Shown here in pieces: positions 45,346-55,492 of a stretch of 64,000 nt of DNA (the stretch's first letter is position 1; each line of letters begins with the position of its first letter). The notes under the pieces are model-generated. The model worked only from the letters and a program-made list of their open reading frames with translations. It ran no database searches and was not told the DNA's origin. The DNA lies in assembly GCA_003013855.2 (NCBI GenBank), contig PVNU02001879.1, positions 310,001 to 374,000 on the forward strand, written 5' to 3'. A program made the translations under genes and the position numbers. Source of the stretch: Liriodendron chinense (Eukaryota; Streptophyta; Magnoliopsida; Magnoliales; Magnoliaceae).

Positions 45346-46429
45346 AGCAGCAACAACAACAATAATAATAACAAAAACTGACACCTTAAACTTAATGGGA
45401 CCCGACCACCACTTTCACTGCCCATCCAGGATAGCAAGCAGAAGTACTGGGAGCACCATGCATCCCTACATGAGTCACCAATGTTGACACTGGATTCAAA
45501 GTTGACCCACCAAATTCTGCTCTGAGCCCAGACATGGAAAGGAGACTGCAGTGACCACAACCAGCGATAGGCCAACTGCCATTCGAGCCACTTCACTGCT
45601 AGACCTGCTCCAATTAAACCTAACAAATGGGCCACACCTCTCACTCGGGCTAGAAAAACCACTTGGAAGAAATCGAAAGGCCAGATGGTATCAGGGCAAC
45701 ATCAGAAAACAGGGCAGGAAGGCCTTCAACTTGCTTGGAGGAAATGGAGCCATTTCACCAGCTTCTACAGCCTGACTTGAAAGAAAAACACAGCCATCCA
45801 ACTGCTCTAAGATTTCAAAACACAACCAACAAAGGGGCCCAAGACAACTGGCCCAAGAAAAAAAAAACAACCAACCATCCTACTGAGGATGGTTAGCTTG
45901 GGCAGGGCTGATCAACCTCTGCAACAGCTGGCATTCCACACTGATAAGCTGGGGCTGGAAATGTCCCCCAAAAAAAATAATAATAATAATAATAATAAAT
46001 AAATAAATAATAATAATATGATAAAACCTCAGCATGATGGACATTGTTGATCATGGAATGAATCCAATTAAAGCAGATAGTAGGAATGAAAAGGAAGAAT
46101 CTCCCCCAAGCTCAGAATGTCGTAACTGCCTGTGGACTCAGATATGGAAGGATGGCTATAGTTCCGCATCTCACCGAGCTACCACCATCAGATGGAACCC
46201 TGTCCTGCATACCCAACGTGAGCCCTTCCTCTCACCCTCGTTGGAAGATTAGGTTGATTCCTGATAAGCATGTTTCTTCACCTTTGCTTCCAGTTTGGGC
46301 TTAGCTATTTGCTACCGAATTGCATTCTCTATAGAGATGGTTAATTTGGAAATTCGTTTTTACAAGTTCCTTTTGGATCTCTCTCATCACATACCATATC
46401 TTCCAATGAGGATTTCATTGGGCGTTTTT
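45346..46429. other. Spacer with (TAA)n tract
   Basis: An (ATA)/(ATAA) microsatellite lies at 45976-46018. Several overlapping short open frames exist on the plus strand, but none shows a recognisable domain, a plausible start context or splice structure that I would trust. Confidence 0.4.
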
Positions 46430-46605
46430 TACACTTTGCTACCAAAAGACAGGGAAACGCTGACGGCTAAAACCCATCAGCATTTAGGCATCGGAAGAGC
46501 CATCGGTAAAGGTGTCGGCATGCGTTCCCTTTCCCGACGGCCCTTCTGATTGCTAAAAGCTGTCAGGGAAGAAATATGCCGACGGTTAAAACCGTCAGTG
46601 TTTCT
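46430..46605. mobile_element. Possible DNA-element end with inverted GACGGTTAAAACCGTC motifs
   Basis: GCTGACGGCTAAAACCCATC, CGACGGCCCTTCTGATTGC and GCCGACGGTTAAAACCGTC alternate in both orientations in 175 bp, resembling CACTA-type subterminal repeats. Neither terminus is visible, so this is a tentative call. Confidence 0.4.
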
Positions 46606-47248
46606 CATTGAAAAAAAAGGAGAACATTGGAAGCAAATTGCCTACCCCGCTCTTCTCTAGCTTAGAACGGGCAGATCATTGTGGGGGTCCACTGTTATGT
46701 TTCTGTTTATCCATGCCATCCATCTCTTGTCTAATATCATTTTTAGGGTATGAGCCTAAAAATGAGACGTTGATCACCAATCAGTACGGCATCAGATCCT
46801 GTAATAAAAAAATAAAAAAAGTCCAAACATATGTTTCTGATTTCTCAACAAAATAAAAGTGGCATTAAAGAGGACTTGGCAATTGATCCGAAGCCATTTT
46901 TTTTTTTTTAAAGACAAAATAGCTTGACGAAAAAGAATGGATACAAAAGATAGTCAAGAGCACGAAATAAACCTAAAATGCTGAATCAAAGTTGAAATCA
47001 AATTGCAATAAATGTTGAATTGAAGGAAAGGAATCTCATTTTACTTCAAAGTAGAAATCAAGCAATGAATGTCGAATCAAATGCAACAAGAACTAAGTTG
47101 ATGGAATCACTGGATGAAAACTGAAGGGGATTCAATGCCAGGAAATAGTCTGAATAAATTACAGAACGATAAACATGTAACCAGACAACAGACCATAGTG
47201 ATTCCATAATAAACACAATGTTGATATTAAGTAGCTACCATGCATTAC

Positions 47249-47355
47249 CTTCTTCTCATGTCCAACACTTGCCGACAATTTTCCATTTAAAGAGAAATGG
47301 CAACAGAAGTTTGCTCTTGCTTGTACGAATGCATCCAATTTCGCTAAGGAAAAGC
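47249..47355 (-). pseudogene. LEUNIG-like WD-repeat exon (fragment)
   Basis: The 107-bp block on the minus strand has a good acceptor (CTCTATTTCAG) and donor (AAG|GTAATG). Read in phase it encodes 35 residues ending CCHFSLNGKLSASVGHEKK. This matches the start of the first WD repeat of LEUNIG and LEUNIG_HOMOLOG co-repressors (GFSF..; CCHFSSDGKLLASAGHDKK in family members as I recall them), which recruit histone deacetylases in flower and mucilage development. Several normally invariant positions differ (SLNG for SSDG, SVGHE for SAGHD), and no neighbouring LEUNIG exon is recognised within several kb. It is either one exon of a gene with very long introns or a relic. A LINE tail sits 30 bp upstream of it (higher coordinates). 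Confidence 0.55.
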
Positions 47356-47383
47356 CTGAAATAGAGGATGAGAACATAGATTC

Positions 47384-47520
47384 TTTTTTTTTTTTTCTGG
47401 CAAAGATTTATTTATTAAAGCCAAAAAGACATGATGAGGGGTCATCCCACAACAAAAAGGGGAGAATTAAAACCCCAAGAAACACTAAAACAATACAGCA
47501 TACCATCTTCTATTAGACAT
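47384..47520 (-). mobile_element. LINE (L1-type) 3' end with poly-A
   Basis: On the minus strand the sequence runs TTGTGGGATGACCCCTC, then TCTTTTTGGCTTTAATAAAT, then a poly-A (T-run at 47384-47396 on plus), the usual look of plant L1 3' ends. The body upstream is short or too diverged for me to follow; no reverse transcriptase is seen. Confidence 0.5.
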
Positions 47521-49390
47521 GCTTAATGTGCAAGGGCCATTGACTTGCCTGCGGAATGTGGAAGGGCCTTTGACTCAAAGCCAGTGATGCAAAGGTGGCA
47601 CATGGGGTAAGGCATTCATCTAGGCCTCTTGGAGACGAAGCATGAGAGTAAGCTTCTTGACATGCCTCCCAAATAACCCTTCTTTTCAATTGAAATCTAA
47701 AAAAATATGGTAGATATAAAGGATTAAAAGAATGAATGTGAAATTTTAAAGATGGCTGAAAAAGAAGTGAAAACAAATTTAAGGCATTAACTAAATCAAT
47801 ATAAACAAGACAAACTGCTCCTTCAAGAAAAAAGACGTACAAAACCTTTCCTTGTTGTATGTGCCAACCAAAAACCTTCTATGTTCAAGCAATTTTTTAT
47901 CACAAGACTTTTGCCGCCAATTTATCAATTTTTTTCCCTAATCATTGAAAAAAAAAAAAAAAAAATCAATGGAAAACTGATTAACACAGAGATGGTAATA
48001 AGTGACTCTACAATCTGGAGTCCCTCCTATATCCACGTCTCACATCATTGAATTCCACCACGCCTGGCAACAACCTCCTATATCCACATCTCACATCACT
48101 GAAATCCACCAGACCTTGCAACAAAATCACATGTACGTACATGTGTGCATAGACAATCTTGATTCCCCAAACTACTTTAACCTTCTTCTTAATTGATCAA
48201 AGATCATAGATTGCAGATCAAACATCAACGTTCATAGATTTAGTAACCCAACCTATCATATAAGTGAAAAATAAAAAAAATTAATAATAACCAAAACAGC
48301 AAGACACCAAATCTTTACCAAAAGACCTAAAATACTAATCGAGAATGGAAAAGCTTAACAAAAACTATAGTCTGCTACAGCCAACAATAAAGGAAACAAA
48401 ATTATCATGCTGGGATTTAAAACCAAAACCATCAAATGAGCACCTAAAATCACAAGGGCAAAAGTTTCTACAGAAATCCACCCAATAGTGGAAGTATTGA
48501 AAAGGGGTGGAAATACTAAAGAACTCCACTTGTGGATGAGACCTTAGGATTTCCATGCATCGGCAGCCTAAATCCAGATGGATATTAAGCAGATGCAAAA
48601 CCAATTCCACCCGAGCAGCTAGTTGGGCAGGAAACTGAAGTCCTTATGCCCCATAATTCTGAAATTCAAACATCAGAAAACATATAAAACATAGCAAAAC
48701 TTAAACCAGTGTAGAACTAGAACATTCATTTCATGTACAAGAGACGACCAGAAAGCTTAAATCAGTAAAATATGAAATATGTACAGGAACCGATTTGCAA
48801 AGCCAAAAAGTTTATACAAGAATTAGGCAAGCTATAAGAGCATCCCTTGGAATTTAAGATATGTTGTGTAATGGTTATCAAGCCAGCCTCAGCATATGCA
48901 GAAATACAGAATGTGTAATGATTCTTAACTGCTGAGGCAATTAAATGGTAAGAGATCATGATTAATAATCCTGGCCTGGAAAGAAGTACAACCATTGTGC
49001 ATAATAAGAATCAAGATGTAATAGAGAAATAGAATTGAAATCTGAGAAACAGCATGTTGGAAAAAAATGGTAAAACACCTTCCACTTAATTATCTGGTCA
49101 AGAATCTGGGATTCACAAATAAGTTTGGCATCCTCAATGCTGTAGCCCTCCTATCCTCCTGGTCAAAGGTGCTGCAATGTTAGCAATTTAGATGCAGGAA
49201 TTTTTTTTTACATGAATATAGCAAATTTTAGAAAACAAAACTCATGAGCTGTCAAATTGAACTGGAATCACTCGAGAACAAATTACCAGGTCTCTAGGTG
49301 GAGACTCACAACCACTTACTGAAAATCTCTCCAATGTCAGTTCAATTACAGGACCATAAATGAATAATTTTCTTTTCCATCAATCATCCT
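47521..49390. other. AT-rich region without supported gene
   Basis: Intron-like composition with A-runs (47945-47965) and a short tandem duplication (ATATCCAC.TCTCACATCA, about 48029 and 48083). No palindromic elements. Short open frames on both strands have no family features. It may be intronic to the minus-strand gene(s) at 47.3 and 52.9 kb. Confidence 0.4.
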
Positions 49391-49669
49391 TTAAAAGAGT
49401 TCTTTTGATCTGCTCTGATAACACACCTGATTGTTGAGGACAAAAAATCGTGAGGCTTCATTGATCTCTGCCAGAATGTTCTTGAATGCTGCCCACCCTT
49501 CATCACAGGCACTACCTGCAGGAACAATAATTATAATACGATTTCTGCTGATAGATGCTTCTGAAATCTGACAAACAAGAAAATTCATTAGCATTCCCCA
49601 GCGATGCCTGGCCAGGTTAGAGTTGCACAGAAGTCTCCAAGTGATAAGTAACATACCCTCATGTAACAT
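49391..49669 (-). CDS. Unrecognised 92-residue frame, possibly one exon
   Basis: The frame reads on the minus strand and contains NRIIIIVPAGSACDEGW followed by AFKNILAEI and FFVLNNQ. TTTGTCAG|ATTTCAG and AACAATCAG|GTGTGT could be splice sites bounding an exon at roughly 49428-49568. The (V/I)PAG..GW..F pattern is loosely like the short segment that precedes DUF4283 or zinc-knuckle regions in plant retroelement-derived proteins, but I cannot assign it. The first third of the frame is probably not coding. Confidence 0.25.
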   Translation of the reverse strand: MLHEGMLLITWRLLCNSNLARHRWGMLMNFLVCQISEASISRNRIIIIVPAGSACDEGWAAFKNILAEINEASRFFVLNNQVCYQSRSKELF

Positions 49670-49920
49670 TGCTATTAAACAAAAGAAAAATTATAGGGCC
49701 CTGACACATTGTGCACAAAAATAGTACCCTGACACACCCAGTTATACAAGTGGGTTCCTGGTTCAGTGATCAAGATTAATGATTGAATGGACCGCCAGAT
49801 GGGCAATGCCTCTTCCAATCACAGTGAGAGACGGACCCAAATGCAAATGAATAAAACAGACAACATAAAAAAAATGACTCCAGACTTGAAAAGCTTCACA
49901 GGTTCAAGTGAAGATCGTAA

Positions 49921-50099
49921 GGCATTATTTGGTTGCCACTCAAATTATTTCATCTCGTTTTAGTTAACAACAATTATTTCATAGTTTATAGAAATAGTGA
50001 CTTATCAAGATTATTCTAATCCTAACCAAATCTCTAATACATATTTACTGTTGACTAAAATGAGAACAACTTATTTTTAGGTGGCAACCAAACAAGGCC
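49921..50099. mobile_element. Tourist-type (PIF/Harbinger) MITE, 179 bp
   Basis: It is flanked by TAA (49918-49920 and 50100-50102), the standard 3-bp duplication of this group. The left end GGCATTATTTGGTTGCCACT and the complement of the right end GGCCTTGTTTGGTTGCCACC are the terminal inverted repeats, of the widespread GGCCTTGTTTGG type. AT-rich interior, non-coding. Confidence 0.85.
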
Positions 50100-50102
50100 T
50101 AA

Positions 50103-51859
50103 GGCTTTCGGACTATTTGCTTGCATAAATTCATCATTGCCTTTTGTCAATTCTTAAAACCCTCTGTTCCATTTATCTCCCAAAAGTAGATTTCTGGTGA
50201 AAGAAATTGCAAGAACAACTTTTTTTTACTGGCTTGAAGAAGAGCAAATCTGATGTCATTTTTTTTATTAAAGAAAAAAAAAAAAGAAATAAACCTTGAA
50301 AATACAATATACCAAAATTCTCAAGTGTTGAATTCTTGTGAGGTTCTGTATTTCATGGGTAGAATAAAGTAAACATGCGACATAAAGCTGTGTATTTTGT
50401 TGCAGAAAACAAAAAATCAATGTGTCCAGATTGCATCTGCCATTGGTCTTGTAACTGTGTGAAATATGGGCTGTCAATGCCATCACAATGCCACTTTTTT
50501 GGTTTTTTTTTTTCTCTACGAGCAACCAAAAAAGCAAAAAGCAAGCTAGAAACAAAATCTAACGAAACAAGGTAAGACACAAATAGGGGGTTTGAAAAGA
50601 ATTATTTCACTTTTAAATTTGAATCGATAATCTTTTCCAATGAATCCATCCAAACAAACAAATCCCCAAATCAATAAAACCAGAAAAACAATGCATCAAA
50701 CAGAAACCTATCTGCCCGATCATTTTCGCTTCTCCAAGAACAAAGATCTGCTGAAAGAGTCCCAAAAGTTTTGGTTGCTGCAATAAAATCAAAATTCTTT
50801 ATTTGCCTCTGTTGAACAGACAGCTGCCCACATCAAGAAAAGCCAAAAATCTATGATTGTGCAATAAAACCCATTTTAGTTAGCATTACCTTTAATCTTT
50901 TCCTTTTTTTTTTTTTTTTTTAAAGATTTTGTTAGCATTTCCATTCTCAAACAAACATCAAGAAAACCATGATTTAATCACATTGTGAAATATTCACTTG
51001 GTAGGATCTACATAGTAAACTTTCATAGTTAGAACTTGGAACAATACAAACATAAACAAGAGAGAAATGGTTAAAATAAAACAATATAGTTCCCTTGAAT
51101 GATTCCTTTCAGATATGAGTTTTCCTATTTGTAGGATATTTAGACAAATATAGAGACAACTCGAAGAACCTAGACAAAATATTGTAATATAGATACTGGC
51201 ATGGGACTTGGGAAGTATGGGATGAGAATAAATGGTCAAAATAATTATTTTCAATATATCTAAATGGTTTTTCCCCATGAAGCATGATGGTTCTCATGTA
51301 AGCAGGTATAACAGAAAATTTTTTGCTTGTTAGAAGCACTTATGAGGGACAAAGAGCCTCCATGGGATGGGCACGAAAGCAGGAATTACATGGTTAAAAC
51401 ATGTCCACAAGTCTTAGAGTATCCAAAACCAGTATCTGCTTCCATTCATGACCGACATGATATGCTGAGCATATAAAAGTATTTTGGTATCTTGGTTGGT
51501 ATCATGACCGACATGACATGATATAAACCAGTATCTTGATATGCTTCCATTTATCTAGTTATCGATTGGATGGTTAGGATAATTTTATGGAAGTGACTTT
51601 TACAAGGGGAAGAACAACCGAAGGTGGGTCTCACATGATGGATATATGGTCCACAATAATCTGATGAATGGAACATCCTAGATTTCGGGACAAAGCATGT
51701 TCACAATGAGCCACCCAAGACACAATGTGGATCTTGCAAACATGCTATGGGATGAGAATAAATGTTAGTTGAATAAGTCGTGCCTTTTTTTTTTTTTTGA
51801 AACGTATATGAGGAGCCACTATTTACACCTTCCCTGGCTAAGAGAAATGATCATACATG
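50103..51859. other. AT-rich region, probably intronic
   Basis: T- and A-runs (50265-50285, 50904-50923) and no recognised exon or repeat family. It lies between the first two exons of the TPR gene and the LEUNIG-like exon, all on the minus strand. Confidence 0.35.
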
Positions 51860-52105
51860 CATGGTATTCAATAACTGTAACGGTGGCATCACGGCCAATG
51901 TAATTACCATTACGATAATGGGTGTAACGGTCGTTTCGGCCATTTAGAAAAATAATCGCTGTATCTACCCTGTAATGCTGTTATGGACCTCTCTTTTTTT
52001 CTTTTTTTTTTCTCTGTAACGGCCTTTATGGCCTGTGATACATAATGGTTCCCACCATTACCATCACGTCACAGGCCATTACCGAACCATTTTTAATACC
52101 TTGCA
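51860..52105. mobile_element. Inverted-repeat element with TAACGG motifs
   Basis: The left end GCATGGTATTCAATAACTGT and the complement of the right end GCAAGGTATTAAAAATGGTT are similar, and both arms continue with GGTAATGGCC/TAACGGCC words. It is about 245 bp with a pyrimidine run in the middle. No clear target duplication. Confidence 0.5.
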
Positions 52106-52576
52106 TATATGCAGCCACATTTCTTTCCCACCAACTTTTCTTTTTCTTTATCGGTTTCAGCCAACTTGTCACTGTGAAGAATACCCAATCTGTCCACACC
52201 ATGATGATCACCCAGTATGAATATCAAGCAGATTCACCAATGTAGGACCCACTGTCAAAATCAATGGACAGCTAATATATGACTCATTCTACTCGATGGG
52301 CCCAATTTTCATACCAGGTGATCATCATAGTCTGGCCCACCATTTCTACTGATTGAAAGTTCAATATATCCACCAATTTAGTAGGAAGGAACTGTATTCG
52401 ATCATTACTCAATGCTACAAAATGAAAATTTTGAATTCGAAAAATGGTAAATGGTTGTGCACAAGTCAATCAGGATTTGCATAGATATCATTGTCTCAAC
52501 AGCAACACATTCCAAATGAAAATAACAATTACAATAAAAAAATCCCATATAAAAGGATAAAAAAAAAATCGCATAC

Positions 52577-52946
52577 CTGGGTGTAGAATCTCAAAGCATT
52601 GATGAAATCTCCGCTCGAAAAGGATTCATTCCCTTTCCGCTTCCAATCCAAAGCGGACGCTGCGTTCTTACGACACAGCCCCATCTCTCGGTCCGTCACT
52701 TCTCCAACAGTCTAAGAAAATGAGAAAAAGGAGAAGGGCAAACGAGTAATAAATAGAGGGGAACGAGGGCAATTTTAGAAGATTGGAGAATGGAAGGGAG
52801 GTGGGATTTTGAATTACCTGGTGGAAATGAGGTGAAGAGAGGAAGAAGTCGAGAAGTGAGGAGCAAGTTCGACGGAGATCGTCTGGAGTTGTAATGGAGA
52901 TGGCCTGCTTCAGATGGATGGGAACCAGAGATTTCAGCTTCTCCAT
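52577..52946 (-). CDS. 5' exons 1-2 of a TPR (probably TPR/SET-domain) protein
   Basis: Exon 1 (52818-52946) starts MEKLKSLVPIHLKQAISITT and ends FFLSSPHFHQ|GTAATT. Intron 1 is 106 bp with GT..AG. Exon 2 (52577-52711) continues in phase 0 and contains KRKGNESFSSGDFINALRFY before Q|GTATGC. The second exon is the start of a TPR helix pair (K..GN..F..GD...AL..Y). The N-terminal phrase and first-exon layout match, as I recall it, the Arabidopsis protein encoded by AT1G33400, a TPR protein with a C-terminal SET/MYND-type region, a putative lysine methyltransferase of unknown target. Later exons must lie at lower coordinates across long introns, but I could not identify them. A CpG-containing pyrimidine-rich leader upstream (52950-53080) fits a housekeeping 5' UTR. 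The frame and splice sites are seen; the SET identity is inferred. Confidence 0.7.
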
Positions 52947-53092
52947 TTTCTTTGCTGCTCACATCCTGGCTTTCAGCCTTTCTCTCTCGGACGATATGAA
53001 GCTCCTTCACGGAGTTATTTGATGCTCTGGTAGAGAATGATGCTTCATGCGCGGTCACTCAGAACGTAGCCCTGGGGACGTGAATACAGGGC

Positions 53093-53550
53093 GCGGGGAT
53101 CCCTGACTGTGGGGTTCACCGTGATGTATGTGCCTTACATCCACGCCCTCCATCCGTTTTGACCTCATTTTAGGGCATGATCCCAAATTGAAGCAGATCC
53201 AAATCTTCGGTGGACCATACCAAAGGAAACATTGAATCCCCACCATTAAAAACTTCATGGGTCCACCGGACTGTTTTTTTGCAATCCGACCTGTTGATAA
53301 GGTGACAAATACCTGGATGAAGAGACCACACAAATATAATCTTGATCCACACAAATATAATCTTGATCCAAAACTTTTGTATCCTACAAGAAGTTTTAAT
53401 GGTCAATTACTACTGTCCCCTGTACTACGGTCTACCTGAGATTTGGATATGCTTCATTTTTGGATCAGTCTTCAGTATGATGGATGCATGGATGTAACAC
53501 ATGCATCACAATGGCCCCAAAGTCAAGGATCCCACCCACCTCGGTGGATT
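53093..53550. mobile_element. Palindromic element, GGATCCCTGACTGTGGGG subfamily
   Basis: The left end GGGGATCCCTGACTGTGGGG and the complement of the right end GGTGGGATCCTTGACTTTGG are terminal inverted repeats outside the usual arms. A 21-bp direct duplication (53326-53346 and 53347-53367) lies in the centre. The element starts within 150 bp of the TPR gene's ATG, so it occupies that gene's promoter region. Confidence 0.75.
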
Positions 53551-53739
53551 TGGCTACTCCTCTCCTAGGAATCCTCACCTGTTTTACACCTAAGCTCTCT
53601 GAGGCCCACCATGGTGTATTTGTAAAATTCCTTCCATGTATCAAGTTATCCTAAATTTTACTCCCCGGATGCCTCAAATCTTTGTTTCATAGGGCCGTCA
53701 TTCAATCGATCAACAATATGCCGATTTAAACAGTTAACT

Positions 53740-55492
53740 TCTGTAGCTAAACTTTAAAATTTGTGGAATGGCCTTTTTTGGGAGTGCCTTCATCTTACTG
53801 GGGTCTATCCGATGAAGGGAGTGGATGGATTCTCTCAAAGCCTTTAAGTGGGGCCAATGTAGATTGCTTTAAGATATGATGCATTCTATTTGCTTGTTGT
53901 CCGCTCCATGGACATTGCCCAAGCCCTTCTTAATTAGTGATCGATCTTGCTTACCTTCATGAAAAGCTAAATAAATAAAGTGACGATAGTCACTTGATTT
54001 AGTGATACTTTAATTACTTTTTTCTTTTAAACATGACAGTAAAAAATGTGCTGAAAATTGAATTTGGATGGTGGAGAAACCATTTTAAATTTGATAGTTT
54101 TGGTTTTACACATGCTTGGGATTTTAGTTAAAACGGTGAAATTAATAAGCTTATTTTTGGGTCACTTAATGGTTTGACTTGCTTAGTTTTTTAATCTAAA
54201 TTATTTTATCATGAGCTTAGTACAATAATTATCTTACATGTCACACATATGTAACAAGTTGGCATGGTTAATATCATTGCTTTTCAAGCTCACTCTTACA
54301 TGAATATACACAATAGAATTTCTAACATTGTTTTCTCAACAATTGCTTGTGGATTCCATAAAATGAAATTCTTGGTTGAAAAGCATTATTGGCATAAGCA
54401 AATTCTTCAAGGAGCCAATCTGTGCGATTGAATTCTTAAGCCATGCAACACCTAATCTCTATTGTGCTGGAATGCTCTACAACACATGTTTTAGTAACTG
54501 CATGCAACACTTGATCTCTATTTAGCCCACCTTAATGTTTGTATCACATCTACTCCGTATAATAATCTCATGACTTCATTTTCACCATACATAACGAAAT
54601 TTAAATTATTCCAAGACTTTGGTGAGTCACACCATATATATGGTAATATAAAGTTATGTTTAAAAGTTCTAAATTTATGTGATGTGGCCTACTTGAGCTT
54701 TCGGGCTGAGTGTTGTATCATCTCTTCATCCAAGTTAGGATCACCAGATGAACGGGTTGGATGGAATGTTGAAAATTGGTGGCCCAAAGAAGGTTGCTAT
54801 GGTGGCCATCCTCTCCCCCTTGTTCCTTTGCGGTGTGGCCGACCAATTTTTGAATAGGCTTTGGTTGACATTTGGCATAGGTCTGACCAATAGGTGTAAA
54901 AATTGATGGATGGAGTACTGATGCCACATAAACACCATAACCTAGAGGGGCCCACCAAATGCCTAGTGTGGATGACCAATACAAATCATGGTGGGGCCCA
55001 CACTGGTTCACCTCATGGAGGATCGGAATCTACCAACCATATAATTAATCATATACATGATAGAGGTTAGGCAAATAGTTCATTCTATGATGAACACAAT
55101 GGGAGAATGCAAAGAATGTCAGTAGATTAGAATTGTTAACCAAATTCTCTACACATGACAATGGTCCGACTATTTCTCATCGAGTGTGGCCCAATTGATG
55201 AGTAGAGCAGTTGATGTGTATAAAGTACAAATATTTATCATTATTATTTTTTACAGAAAGGTGGGAGCACACCACCTGTAATTTTATTAATACTTGAAAA
55301 TTATATACATTAGGACAACACTGACCAGTTCCCTCCCCAAATTTTCATTATTAAGCTTTTTATTACAACCCTCATAAAAAGTAAAAGAAAGAAAAAGAAA
55401 AAAAAAACAAAAGACCAAATGTGAAGTGACCTAGGTTACAAACAATTATTCATCATTCATGACCTGGGTTCCCATCAAACTTTTTTGATCTA
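53740..55492 (-). other. 3' flank of RLP gene 3 (duplicated segment copy 3)
   Basis: The distal part matches copy 2 from about 20340 onward; the part from 54456 matches copy 1 from 417 almost base for base. A minus-strand AATAAA lies at 55359-55364, about 130 bp after the stop. The 53551-53740 stretch before it contains the CTCTGAGGCCCACCATGGTG element start (about 53598). No coding region. Confidence 0.6.
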
